Shown here piece after piece: positions 23,848 to 34,600 of a stretch of 53,228 nucleotides of DNA (its first letter is position 1; each line of letters opens with the position of its first letter). Under the pieces are notes generated by a model. That model made no database searches, was not told the DNA's origin, and saw only the letters and a list, made by a program, of their open reading frames with translations. A program made the position numbers and the translations under genes. Location: contig JAEKLQ010000050.1 in assembly GCA_019509785.1 (NCBI GenBank), positions 1 to 53,228 of the forward strand. Direction: 5' to 3'. Source of the DNA: Fibrobacterota bacterium. GTDB taxonomy: Bacteria > Fibrobacterota > Fibrobacteria > UBA11236.

Positions 23848-25493
23848 CGCTTGGGCATCACCAGATCGTCCACCACTTCGTGGACGAAAACCTGGCGCGA
23901 TTTGCCTTTGAGCTGGACGGCCCCCAGGCTTACGGTACGGAAGCGGCCTTTCACCTTCTCCAGCATGCTGTCGGTGATGAGGACCTGGTTGGGCCGGGCG
24001 ATGCCGCATACGCGCGAGGAGATGTTCACGGTGTCGCCGATGGCGGTGTATTCCATGCGGGTGCTGGTGCCGATGCTGCCCACCACCACATCCCCGGTGT
24101 TCACGCCGATGCCGACCTGGAATTCGGGAATGCCCGCGGCTTTCCATTCGGGCAGCTTCTGCTGCAGGCGGTTGCGCATTTGCAGGGCCGTCTTCACCGC
24201 GAAATACTCGTGGTCGGCCACCGGCACGGGGGCGTTGAAGAGCACCATCATGCAATCGCCGATGAACTTGTCCAGCGTGCCGCCGTTCGCGAATACGATG
24301 CCGCACATTTCGGAGAAGTAGTTGTTGAGCAATTGCGCGACTTCGAGCGGCGCCAGGGATTCGGAGAGCGGGGTGAAGCCGCGGATGTCGGCGAAGAGCA
24401 CGGTGACCGTGGTCTTTTGCGATTGCAGGTGGAAATCGCTGCTGCCGCGCTCGGCGATGATTTTATCGGCGATGTTGGGCGAACAGAAGCGCTTCAAGTG
24501 ATCGCGGATCAGCGATTCCGTTTCCAGCTTCTTCGAGAGCTGCAGGTTTTCGATGGCCACGCCCGAGATGCCGGCGATGTTCATGGCCAGATCGAGGTCG
24601 TCGCCGTTGAACTTGGCGCCGCGCTTCTTGTTGTCGAGGTACAGGACGCCATACACCTGCCCTTCGGAATGGATGGGGCAGCATAAGGCCGTCTTGATGC
24701 GCAACTGGAATATGGAGAGACTCTGATCCTGCTCGCCGCTCTCGTCGCTGTCGAAGATGAAGCCCGACTTCTTCTGGATCACCGTGGAGACCAGGGTGCG
24801 GCTGTATAGCTTCTCCTCCAGGTTCTGCTTGCGCACGCCCCGCTCGTACGCCAAGTGCTCGCTGATGGCGTCGTGGTTGGCCGGATCGGTCACCAGTATG
24901 TAGCCGGTATCGCAATTCACTGCCTCGAAGAGCAAAGTCATGGTGCGATCCAAAAGGTCGGCTACGCTGTGAACCAACCCGAGGGATTTGATCATCTTGT
25001 TGATGACCGCCATGCGCTTTGCGAAGCTGTCCTGGGAGGGATCGGCCGCGGTCCCGCCGATTTTCTTTTCCTCCACGATGTTGAAGTCGAAGCTGGAATT
25101 GTTGAGGGACTTGGGCCGCCCTTCCAGGGGGCGCGCGCCGGGAGCGGTCTCCTGCACGCCCCAAAGCGAAGTGCCCGTCTTCATGGTATTGTCCACCGCG
25201 GCGCCGGCCTTCAGGCGCAATTCGGTGTTACCAATGAATAGGGTCGCGCCGTCCCGCCACTTGGCCTTGCGCACCCGCTGGTCGTCCAGGTAGATGCCGT
25301 TGGTGGAGTTCTGATCGATGATTTCCGCCTCCTGGCCCTGCACCAGGATGATCGCGTGCTTGGAGGATATGCGCGGGTCGGCGATCTCGATATCGCAACC
25401 TTTCTCGCGGCCCAAGACGTTGCTGCCCTCTTTCAGAAGAAAGCGATTGCTTGCGAGGTTGGCGGGACTGCTGATGATCTCGATGTAGGGCAT
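23844..25493 (-). CDS. FHA-GAF-class III adenylate/guanylate cyclase
   Basis: 549 residues with three domains. FHA (about 2-95): NVLGRE (25-30), ISSKH (42-46), NSTNG (62-66), so it should bind phosphothreonine. GAF (about 165-320): TMTLLFEAVNCDTGYILV through VYGVLYLDNKK, a likely small-molecule sensor. Class III cyclase (about 358-540): metal-binding Asp369 in FADIRG and Asp413 in FIGDCMM, substrate-choosing Lys409 and Thr483, transition-state Asn490 and Arg494 in VNISSR. The Lys/Thr pair is that of class IIIb adenylate cyclases, so cAMP is the likely product. No membrane segment, so cytoplasmic. Located two genes from the pilin operon; the cNMP-binding FHA protein lies on the other side of that operon. 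Confidence 0.95.
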   Translation of the reverse strand: MPYIEIISSPANLASNRFLLKEGSNVLGREKGCDIEIADPRISSKHAIILVQGQEAEIIDQNSTNGIYLDDQRVRKAKWRDGATLFIGNTELRLKAGAAVDNTMKTGTSLWGVQETAPGARPLEGRPKSLNNSSFDFNIVEEKKIGGTAADPSQDSFAKRMAVINKMIKSLGLVHSVADLLDRTMTLLFEAVNCDTGYILVTDPANHDAISEHLAYERGVRKQNLEEKLYSRTLVSTVIQKKSGFIFDSDESGEQDQSLSIFQLRIKTALCCPIHSEGQVYGVLYLDNKKRGAKFNGDDLDLAMNIAGISGVAIENLQLSKKLETESLIRDHLKRFCSPNIADKIIAERGSSDFHLQSQKTTVTVLFADIRGFTPLSESLAPLEVAQLLNNYFSEMCGIVFANGGTLDKFIGDCMMVLFNAPVPVADHEYFAVKTALQMRNRLQQKLPEWKAAGIPEFQVGIGVNTGDVVVGSIGTSTRMEYTAIGDTVNISSRVCGIARPNQVLITDSMLEKVKGRFRTVSLGAVQLKGKSRQVFVHEVVDDLVMPKR

Positions 25494-25615
25494 CGGTACT
25501 TCGGCCAGCCTTTCCGACTCCTATTAAACCATGAGGGCCCGGTCAGGACAAGGGGAGTATCCCGGATACGGGCGCCTCCGCCTTCGTTGGACCGCTAGAC
25601 CCGCAAAAATAACAA

Positions 25616-27869
25616 TTAGCTGGGTCGTGGCGCGGGGACGAGGTATTCGGCCAGTCCGGATTCGCGGATGACCTTGCGTGCGATGGCTTCGCGGAAAACC
25701 TCGACGGGCCCGTATATCCCCGCGAAATGGCGCGCGCGGGTTATCGCGGTATAAAGGGTTTCCTTGAAAAGAAGGCGGTTGCCGCTTTCCGGTAGCACCA
25801 ATAGGATCTGATCGTATTCCGAACCCTGGGATTTATGGATGGTCATGGCGAATGCGAGCTCGTGCCGCGGCAGGAAGGCGACGGGATGGAATTGGAATCC
25901 CTCGCCGCGGCGGAACCAGGCCAAATCGCGACCTGCCATGCGCAAATGCAGACCCACATCGCCATTGAATAGTCCGCGTGCCGGATCATTCTCGGTGATC
26001 AGCAATGGCGCGCCCGGGAACGTTTCGCCGGGAGCGCTAGGGCTACTGGACGAGCTTCCGCGGCCCGGAGCGCCGCCGGATTTAGGGCTCGCGCCACCCG
26101 GCGGGCCACCGCCCCTAGGCGGGCCGTCTCCCAGTTCTTCCCATCGGCGCCGTAACATCTCCCCGATTTTCCGGTTGAGCGCGACGGAACCATGCCATCC
26201 GACGCGGGTGAAAGTGAGGATACGCGCCTGATCCACGTAGGCGAAGGCCTCCCCCAATAGTGGCTGCAAGCGGGCGTCCGCGACATCGGGAAGCGCGCAG
26301 AGCGAGGCGATGGCATCGGCGTAGGCGGCGCGGCGCGGGGTTGCCAATTCCCGCCCGGGATGGCGCGCCGGATCAAAGGGGGTGCGCGAGGTAATGGAAT
26401 CCGATCCAGGATTCAAGAAGAGCATCCAGGCCTCCGCGCCAGGGGTCGTTGCCCCCGCGTAAGGGGGCCGGAGGGATCACGAATCGGCAACCTCCCCCTT
26501 GGCAAAGGGTTTTCCCCGCTTCGCGGAATGCGACCGGCCAAGGCGACGACGAAGACGCAGAGGAGGGCGAGGACGATGGCGAGTTCGGGATCGGGAGCGG
26601 CGGGGGCATCGTAGCCAATGCGGCCTCCGCATCCATGGCGTTGATTCCCCGGGCAGCCGCCAGGATGCTCGCATCGGAGCGATGACTGCGGTCCAGGATG
26701 GCCAGGTGATCCCGCAGCGGATTCCCGGCCGCGCCGGCGGGCGCCAGATCGGCGAGGACCGATCCGGCTTCCACCGAGGGCAATTGATCCATATCCCCCA
26801 TCAGGACCAGGCAGGCGCCCTCTTCGAGGGCATCCAACAGCCGCGCCAGCAGGAAGATATCCACCATGGAAACTTCGTCCACCAGCACCAGATCCGCGGG
26901 CAAGGGACGATGGGCATGATGGAAGTAATCGCCCGTGGCCGGTTGATATCGCAGCAAGGCATGCAGGGTCGAGCAAGGAAGCCGCCCGACGAAATCGTCG
27001 GCCTCCGCCTCCGGTCCCTCCGCCGGCCCTAGAAGGGTGCCGAGGCTCCGCTTGATCGATTCGGACAGGCGCTGGGCGGCGCGGCCGGTGGGAGCGGCGA
27101 GTCGGATGCGCGGGGGCCGCGGAGTGCGTACGTCCCAAAGCCGGACCCAGGCCCGCAGCAGATTGGCGGCCAGCGAAGTCTTGCCGGTTCCGGGTCCGCC
27201 CGAGATCACGGTGAAGCGCTTATGCAAGGCCATAACCATGGCGGCGCGCTGAGCGCCCACGAAAGCCATGGGCGCCGCATCGGCCGCAGGCCCCGATCGT
27301 AAGGGCCGCCGCTCCAGCACCGTCTCCAAGGTCCGTTCCGTTTCGGCGGGGGTGAAGGGAAGATCGGGCGCGTCCAGAAGGCGTCTCAGGCGCGCTCCGG
27401 CCAGCGCTTCGGCGGCATGATGCCGTTGGAAATACAAGCCATCCCCCGAATGGATCAAGGGCAGGAAGGGCGGCGCGCGCCCGGTGGCCGGATCGATGCG
27501 GCCCAGCACGGCATCGTACCTTCCTTCCAGGCGCGAGGCGGTGAAGTCTTCCGCCATGCGCAGGGCCAGCCCGCGGGGTTCCGGGAAGGATGCGGGATCG
27601 GGAGCGGCGCCTTCCGCCCGCGCGGCGGCCGAATACAGCGCGCGTAGCCATTCATCCAGGCGCAGTTCCAAACCGCGGCCGGAGATGGGGATGCGCAGGC
27701 CTCCCGAACGCACCGCCGCGACCAGGCACGCCAGCACGATGTGGAAGGCGAAATCCTCCTCGCGGCGGGCCTTGGCCGCCAGGGTGCCGATCAGGATGCG
27801 ATCGATTTCATCCAAGGCCCCGTGCTCCAGGGCGTAGGCCTGCAGCTTTTGCCACGATCCGCCGTTCAT
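25616..27869 (-). CDS. recD: Exodeoxyribonuclease V subunit alpha (RecD), interrupted by a +1 frameshift at CTT-TGA
   Basis: RecD is the fast 5'-3' helicase of the RecBCD double-strand-break complex. The first frame (27869 to 26373, about 498 residues) has Walker A GGPGTGKTSLAANLL, Walker B LVDEVSMVDIF, and GDMDQLPSVEAGSVL. It stops at TGA 26373-26375 right after WIGFHYLAHPL. The remaining conserved part lies in the +1 frame and continues without loss: FDPARHPGRELATP, LTFTRVGWHGSVALN, NGDVGLHLR, AMTIHKSQGSEYDQILLVLP, LYTAITRARHFAGIY. So reading CAC-CCC-C-TTT-GAT instead of CAC-CCC-CTT-TGA restores a full RecD. CTT-TGA is the same slip site as in the RF2 gene prfB, but no AGGGGG-type sequence precedes it; an extra C in the C5 run is the simple alternative. 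Ser/Pro/Gly-rich inserts lie on both sides. Start ATG overlaps the RecB stop (ATGA). Confidence 0.88.
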
Positions 27870-30800
27870 GCGGGCTCCGGGAAAAGCGCGGCGGCGTCGA
27901 TGCGTCCGCCACGGCCTATCTCCGATAGGAGTCCGGCCAATACCCGGGGGTACTCGACGCGCGTCTCGGTTGCGGCCGGCCGCAGGCCGAAGACGCCTTG
28001 GCCGGGGGCCTCCGGACCCATGCCGCGCAAGTAGAGATAGAAGACGCCGCCGAAGTGCGTCTCGAAGGCATATCCGGGGACCAGGCCGGAGAGCCATCGA
28101 TCCACGGCGAGCGCGTAGAGCTTATACTGCACGTCGTAGCGGGCTTCGGACATGCTGCGGGAGAGTTCCGGTTGGCCGTAGCCGGCCAGGTAGTTGGATT
28201 TCCAATCCAAAACGTAGTACCTCCCGCGGTGGCGGAAGACCAGATCGATGAATCCCCACAGGTATCCGTCGGGCCCGGCCGATCCGGATCGGGCGGGATA
28301 GGGGAAGAGGAATTCCATTTCGGGCCGCCGCTCGCCGACGTCGGCCAGGCGGAAAGCCTCGCCTCCGGCCGGATCCGGCAGGCGCGCGTTCAAGGCGTTC
28401 CAGATCAAGGCGGCGACCTCGGGAAGCCAGCGCGGATCCAGGCGATGCTCCAGCATACGCTCTTCGAAAAGATCCCGAACGGCGCCGGGAGCAAGCAGGG
28501 CGGATGCGGAAGGCGCCGCGCCTACGGCCGCGAAATCGATCGCTTCCAGGATTTCATGCAGCAAGTTGCCGATTTCCTTGCCGCGGGGGAGAACTTCCCC
28601 GGGCATCTCCGCCGCGGCCGTCGAAGCTGCCGCCTCCTCGGGGCCGGTGTCTTCCAGGCCCGCCGGGGCTTCGTCCTTATCGAAGCGGCCTTCGACGTTT
28701 TCGGCCGCGAAGCCATGGCTATTGCGGATCAGGAGGGAGTAGGACGCGAGACGCCGGCGGCGGCGCGCGAAATCCTCCCGGGCCAGGGGATCTTCCGATG
28801 GGTATCCGGGGAAAAGGCCGGCGGGATCTTGGGTAACATCTATGTTACCCTGGCGGCCGGCGGCGACGGGCCGGGCGACCGAGGGTCGGGCGACCACGGG
28901 CCGGGCGAGCGGAGGCCGGGAATAATCCTCGTCCGGGAGCCGGTGGAACAGCTCGGGGCGCGCCACCGCGGCGGTCCGCAGGGCCGCCGCGACGAATCCG
29001 CCCAGGGGGCCGGCATCGGAACGTCCCGTGCCCGCGGGCAACAGGGGGGCGAACAACTTATACCGGGCCCGCGTCAGGGCCACGTAAAACAAGCGCCGGT
29101 CCTCGCCTTCGGATTCCTCTTTCCAGGCCTTGCGCGCCTCGGGATCATCCTTGTCGAGATGGTAGACGGTGTTCAGCCCCGATCGGTATTTCAGAAAGGT
29201 GGGCGGGGGATTGCCCGACCAGGAGGCGAGGAACACCACGGGGAATTCCAGTCCCTTGCTCACGTGCATGGTCATCAAGGTGACCTTCCCACCCTCCGAG
29301 GACTCCCGCCGCATGTCCGCCTCTTCTTCGGCCCCCGCCGGCGCCGCGCGCAGATCCCTCAGGCGCTGGACCAGGCCGGGCAGCCCCAGGTTCTCGCGGA
29401 TGGCTTCCTGCACCAGGTTCTGCCCGATATGGGTCAAGTCCATGATGCCGCGATCGGCGTCCGCCCGGAAGCATTCGCGATAGAGGATGCCGCTCTTGTA
29501 CAGCAGGGAATGGAAAAGCCGTTGCCAACGCCGGCGCGCGGCCAAGCGTTGCCATTCTTCGAACAGCGGATGGGGGGACGCCGGCGGACGCGCGGGGGGC
29601 GGATCGCCTTCGGCGCGGAGGAAGCGGGTCAAGAGGGCGCGCGCATGCTTGCCCGCATCGCTCGGGTCTTCCAGGGATTCCAGCACCGCCAGGTATTGCA
29701 GCGCCGCATCGCTCTGGTAGAGGCCCGCGCGCCGCGCGGATTGCGCGGGGATGCCCGCCGCCGCCAGCGTCCGCTCCAGATATTCCTTTTCGCGCGCCTT
29801 CCGTACCAGCACGCAGATATCGCCCCAGCCCACCGGGCGTAGAACGCCGGTAGCCTTGTCAGGGATGCGCAGTCGATCCGGATCGGCCATCATCTCCAGG
29901 ATCTCGGAGGCGATCCATTGCCCCAGGCGCCGGCGGATTTCGCTCCGGCCCGGGGCGTCCACGGAGAAGTCCTTGAGGATGATCGGCTTGCCTTCATGCA
30001 GACCGTCCTCGGCCCGTTGCACGGCCAAATTCCCGCTGCGGACCGGGAGGTATCCGAGGGGATCGGGCTCGGAGGCCAGGCGCCAGGCGGCGTCGGCGGG
30101 ATCGACCGAATGCGCCTGGAACCAGCCCGCATGCAGGAAGGTAGCGTTGCAGGCCGCCACCATGGCGGCGCTGGACCGGAAATTGGTGTCCAGCCCGCGG
30201 CCCTGGGCCATGCCCTTCCGGCTCAAGGCGAACATGGCCTTGCGGGCCTCCATATAAGTGTAAACGTCGCCGCCGCGGAAACGGTAGATGGCTTGCTTGG
30301 GATCCCCGATGAGGTAAAGGGGATTGGCGCCGCCGCTATCGAGGAAGGCGCGGCGGAAAATCTCCCATTGCAGCGGATCGGTATCCTGGAATTCGTCGAC
30401 TAGGCAATAGCGGTATTCGCGCCGCAGCAAGGCCACCCGCTCCGGCCCTTCGCGTAAGGCCAGGCATACGTTCTCGATCATGCTGTCGTAGGTGATGCTG
30501 CCGTTCTCCTGGAGCCAAGCGCGGAGCCTGGCGCGCAGATCCAGGATCACCTCGCGCCGGGGCGCGAAGGCCAGCGCGCCTTCTTCCGCGAGCGCCTTGG
30601 CGGCGGAGGCGCGGATCCGATCGAGGCAGGCCAGGAACGCGGTCAACTCGGGCCAAGGCTCGGGCGCTACTTCGGAAGTCGGCGCCAGGAAGCGGAAGCC
30701 TTCCTTCTTTATCCCCGTCAAGCCTATTTCCTCGACTTCGGCCAGCAACCCTTCCGCCAATGCCTGGCGCGTAACGCCTCCGGTCCCGGCCGTCCCGACC

Positions 30801-31633
30801 ATCCCGTCCGCCCGGGCCGCCGCCCGCAATGCCGCCAGCAGGATGCGCGCGCCTTTCTTGCGGGTGGTATCGCTGCGGAAGCGGATGGCGGCGAAGCGCG
30901 CGAGGAAAGGATGCCCTTCTTCGCTCCCGGGCCGCAATTCGGATACCTCGCGGGCCGCTTCCGCCAAGGCCTCGCCCATCTCGGCCCGTAGACTGGCGAT
31001 CCGTTCCGGCGAATACTCCGGCAAAATGACGTCTCCCCGTTCCGGATTGAATTCCTTCGCGATGCCGGTGATGCGCGCCACCCAAGGCCCGCGCCCGCCC
31101 AGCCCCAAGGCCTCGGCTTTGCGGCGGAAGGCATCCATGCCATCGTCGCCCCATCCCGCCAGCCAGGTCGAGCGCATCTCTTCGAAAAGCACGAGCTCCA
31201 GGGCCTGGGGCACGTTCTTGAGCAATTCCTGCCGGAACAAGCCGCGCGTCTCGAAGGCGTACTTGCGGAGGACCCGCTGGCAGAACCCGTGGATGGTATG
31301 GATGGACGCGCGATCGAATTCCAGGTGGGCGCGGCGCAGGCGTTCCCGGGCCCCGGGCGGTAGGCCGCCTTGGGCCAAGCGCGCGGCCAGGCGGGCGCGG
31401 ATCTTGTCCTTCAGCTCGCCGGCGGCCTTCTCCGTGAAGGTTAGGACCAGGATAGATGGTAATTCTAAATCCGGCGTCTCCAACAGCAGGCGCAAGACGA
31501 GATGTTCGATGGCGTAGGTCTTGCCCGTCCCCGCGGAAGCCTCCAGCAATCCCGGTTTAGAGAGATCGAGAGCGGAGATCACTTCGGGACAACCGGCTGC
31601 GGCCACGGTGGGCGGGAGATGCGCTTCAGGCAT
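27866..31633 (-). CDS. recB: Exodeoxyribonuclease V subunit beta (RecB), helicase-nuclease
   Basis: 1255 residues. UvrD-like 3'-5' helicase with Walker A EASAGTGKT (31-39), motif Ia VLTFTEKAAGELKDKI, motif II DEFQDTDPLQW, motif III IGDPKQAIYRFRGGD, motif V/VI VTLMTMHVSKGLEFPVVF and FYVALTRARYK. The C-terminal RecB nuclease has the GxxD...DWKSN signature: WGFIDLVFRHRG and YVLDWKSNYL (Asp near 1143). It processes broken ends together with RecC and RecD. A repetitive ARPVVARPSVARPVAAG-type insert around residue 930 separates helicase and nuclease parts. It overlaps recC by 8 bases upstream and recD by 4 downstream, so the three subunits are made from one mRNA. Confidence 0.97.
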   Translation of the reverse strand: MPEAHLPPTVAAAGCPEVISALDLSKPGLLEASAGTGKTYAIEHLVLRLLLETPDLELPSILVLTFTEKAAGELKDKIRARLAARLAQGGLPPGARERLRRAHLEFDRASIHTIHGFCQRVLRKYAFETRGLFRQELLKNVPQALELVLFEEMRSTWLAGWGDDGMDAFRRKAEALGLGGRGPWVARITGIAKEFNPERGDVILPEYSPERIASLRAEMGEALAEAAREVSELRPGSEEGHPFLARFAAIRFRSDTTRKKGARILLAALRAAARADGMVGTAGTGGVTRQALAEGLLAEVEEIGLTGIKKEGFRFLAPTSEVAPEPWPELTAFLACLDRIRASAAKALAEEGALAFAPRREVILDLRARLRAWLQENGSITYDSMIENVCLALREGPERVALLRREYRYCLVDEFQDTDPLQWEIFRRAFLDSGGANPLYLIGDPKQAIYRFRGGDVYTYMEARKAMFALSRKGMAQGRGLDTNFRSSAAMVAACNATFLHAGWFQAHSVDPADAAWRLASEPDPLGYLPVRSGNLAVQRAEDGLHEGKPIILKDFSVDAPGRSEIRRRLGQWIASEILEMMADPDRLRIPDKATGVLRPVGWGDICVLVRKAREKEYLERTLAAAGIPAQSARRAGLYQSDAALQYLAVLESLEDPSDAGKHARALLTRFLRAEGDPPPARPPASPHPLFEEWQRLAARRRWQRLFHSLLYKSGILYRECFRADADRGIMDLTHIGQNLVQEAIRENLGLPGLVQRLRDLRAAPAGAEEEADMRRESSEGGKVTLMTMHVSKGLEFPVVFLASWSGNPPPTFLKYRSGLNTVYHLDKDDPEARKAWKEESEGEDRRLFYVALTRARYKLFAPLLPAGTGRSDAGPLGGFVAAALRTAAVARPELFHRLPDEDYSRPPLARPVVARPSVARPVAAGRQGNIDVTQDPAGLFPGYPSEDPLAREDFARRRRRLASYSLLIRNSHGFAAENVEGRFDKDEAPAGLEDTGPEEAAASTAAAEMPGEVLPRGKEIGNLLHEILEAIDFAAVGAAPSASALLAPGAVRDLFEERMLEHRLDPRWLPEVAALIWNALNARLPDPAGGEAFRLADVGERRPEMEFLFPYPARSGSAGPDGYLWGFIDLVFRHRGRYYVLDWKSNYLAGYGQPELSRSMSEARYDVQYKLYALAVDRWLSGLVPGYAFETHFGGVFYLYLRGMGPEAPGQGVFGLRPAATETRVEYPRVLAGLLSEIGRGGRIDAAALFPEPA
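28831..28850. other. 20-bp palindrome inside recB
   Basis: GGGTAACATCTATGTTACCC is a near-perfect inverted repeat (9-bp arms, two-base centre) within the low-complexity insert of recB. It shares the GGTAAC-N6-GTTACC plan with a palindrome upstream of the porin gene at 40836. It encodes part of GNIDVTQ. Could be a binding site or chance. Confidence 0.5.
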
Positions 31634-34600
31634 CGGCGCTCCCCGCGGGCGGTCCGCCTTCGGCGTGCGGCCCGCTTGTGGTTTGCGGCCCGCCTGTGGC
31701 GTGCGGCCCGCCTGTGGCGTGCGGCCCGCCAGGGGCGGGCTTGAAGTTGAAGAAAGGACCTAGGCGCGCGCGGACCTTGGCTTCCGCGTCGTCCGGCACC
31801 TGCGGAGCCAATAGGACCTCGCTATCGGGCGGGACCGACGCGCCCCACTCGGGCTCGTCCTCGTCTTCCAACTCCTCCCGCAAGGCGGCGGCGTAATCGA
31901 TCCCGTCCAGCAAGCGGTTCTGGGGAGCCAGTACCTTTTTAACCGCGTCGAAGTGGAGCGAGTCGAAACCGGCGCCGGTCAGCATGGCTTCGGCCAATCC
32001 GCCCAGCCAGGCTTCCGCCTGTTCCCGATCCATGCGGAAGGGGGCCCAATTGCCCCAGCCATAGCGCTTCTTGTCTTTGAAGATATAGCGGATGGTGAAA
32101 GGCGCGGCGGCCAACCAACCGGCGGCTTCGCTATCGGTCAGGAGCGCGGCGGCATAGCCCAGCGCGGCCGGCAGCAAATGCCTTGGCTTAAAGTCCCAGG
32201 GCAAGAACACCAAGGCGGAACAGGCCCCATCCGACTCGTTACGGTAGAAGCCGGGCAATTCCCCGTGCAGTTCCAGGTCCAAGCCCGCCGCCCGCAGGCG
32301 CGCGGGCGGGAGGCGCTGCATCGGCACGTCCCGCATGCGATGCAGGATGCCGCGCGCGGAGCCGTCCCCCAAAACCAGGTTGGGCAGGCGCTGGAGGATT
32401 TTCCCGTCCTTTTCCAGTTCGGCGAAGAAGGCGTCGATGCCGTCCAGGGCCGTTTCCGCCGCTTGCCAAAGGCGCTCCTGATCCAACTCACGGTAAGGCC
32501 CGGCGGGCATCAGGCCGCGCAGCCCCAGGTTGGCATAGGCCTGGAGGAACCAGGCACGGCAAGCCGCACGCGAGCCGTCCGGCGAGATCAGGCGGCGGTA
32601 GGCCACGCGCCGGATCAGGTCGGTATCCGCCGGCGGCGGGCAGAAGAACGGCTCGTCTTCTTGCTCCATGGGATCCTCGTCGCTGTCGTCGCGGATCAGA
32701 AGGCGGCGGCGCAAGGCGTAACGCGCGGGGTTTTCCAGGAAGAGGCGGAAATCATCGAGAGGCAGCGCGGCCGGGCCCGGATCCGATTCCCGGGGGGGAG
32801 GCGGTGGCGCGGGCCGCAGATCGCGGGCCGGCGCGCCCTGGGCGGAGGCGAACCAGCGCGGCAGATCCGGTATTTCTTCGCGGCGACGCTCCAGCCAAGC
32901 CAGCACCCTGTCCTCGCGGAAAGGATTGGGGGGAGGATCCCAAGGCGCGCGCGCGCCCTCGGCGAACAAGGACGGTTCGCGCGAGAGCAAGGGAACCTGG
33001 ACCGGGCGGAAGCGGGCCGCGGATCCATCCGGTTCCCCGGCGAGCACGCACTCTTCCAGGTAATCGGCCAACTCGTGCAAGACGGAACACATCTGATAGG
33101 TCCGGCCTTGCTGCGCGTCCCGGCAAACGTAGCAGAGGCGCAGCCTGCCCATGGCGCAGAGCAAGGTCTCCAGAAAGAGATAGCGGTTACGGCCCGCGGG
33201 ATCTACGTCCCCGATGACGCGCCGCGAGCGGCGCAAGTCCAAGGTCGAGGAACCCTCTTCATCGGGGAATTCGCCTTCGCCCAGCCCCAACACGTAGACC
33301 AATTTAAATGGTAGCGAACGCAATGATCCGAGCGCGGCGACGTTCACCCCTCCGGCCAGATGCGGTTCGCGCCCGGCCTTGAGCCCTTCCAGGCGCGCGA
33401 GGATCAATTCCCGGGGAGCCTGGAAGGCGACCCCCGGCCCTTCCGGGGCGTCCGCCGCCAGCGCATCCGCCTGGTCGAAGGCGCGCAATTCGGTCAAGGT
33501 CCGCCGCAGTTCGGTACGCACGTAGGCTTCCAGCGGTTCGTCCTCCGGCGCTTGCAGGTAGCGGTCGAACACGCTTTCGCAGAGATCGATCCAGATGGAC
33601 CAGGGGCGCTGGGCGGGATCGCGGAAGGGGGAGAGGTCGCGGTGCAAGCCTTGCACCATGGCCAGGAAACGGGACAGCAATTCGCGGTCGGGGCTATTGC
33701 CGTCGGCGAAGGGGACGATGGATTCGAAGTGGCGGGGATCGTCTTCGGCGGGCGACTCCATGATGGTGCCCAGCACGAGGCGATCGAGGCCATGGGCCCA
33801 CGTATGCAGCGGATCCGAGGAGTAGCCGCGCTGGCGTTTGTCCTCCCCGTCGTAGGCATGGAAGATGTTGAGGCGCGAAGTCCATGCGCTCCAGGCCTGC
33901 AAGGCAGCCGCGTCCGAACCCGGGCCATCCTTGAAGCAGGGATTGGCCGCCAGGGCGAACATTTCCTTGCGGCTGAAGCGGCCCAGGGCCAGGTCGAACA
34001 TTTGCCGGACGGCGCGGGCATAGTCGCTCTCCGAGGCCGCCGAAGTGTCCGCCAGGTTGAAGGGCACGTGGCCGGGATCGCCCTCGGCGGTGCGGCCGAA
34101 GACGGCGGAAAGGACGTAACGGTATTTCTCCATGTCCGGGACAAGCACGGCGATGTCGTCGGGGCGGAGATCGGGATCCCGCCGCAAGGCCTCCAGGATG
34201 CCCTGTTGCACCGTCTCCGCTTCGCGATGGATTTCGGGGCAAGCGAGGATCTGGATGGAATCGTCCTGGGATACGCGTTCCTCGTCGGGCAGGCGCCCGC
34301 GCCGATTCAGGACCGCGTCCTGTACGGCGCCCAGCATGGTCGGCGCGCCGGATTCCCGGAAGCATTCCGAAAAGGCGTATTGGGTGACCTGGCACCACAA
34401 CTGGATATTCTCGCGGCCCGGCTTGCCCCAGCGGGAAAGGAGGGGGTTTTCGTTTTCCTCGAGATGGAGCTCTTCGGCCTGGATGGCTTTTTCCGGCAGG
34501 CGCAGCTTGGCCTTTTCGGCTTCTTCCAGATCGCGCCAACCCACGAACTTCTTGCGATGGAAAAGGTTCCCCTGCTGGCGCATGCGCTCGCCCGGGGTCA

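Noticed and set aside
28001-29842. 614-codon plus-strand frame opposite recB
   Set aside because: Gly/Arg/Gln-rich shadow of RecB; no signal or family motif, and recB is intact.
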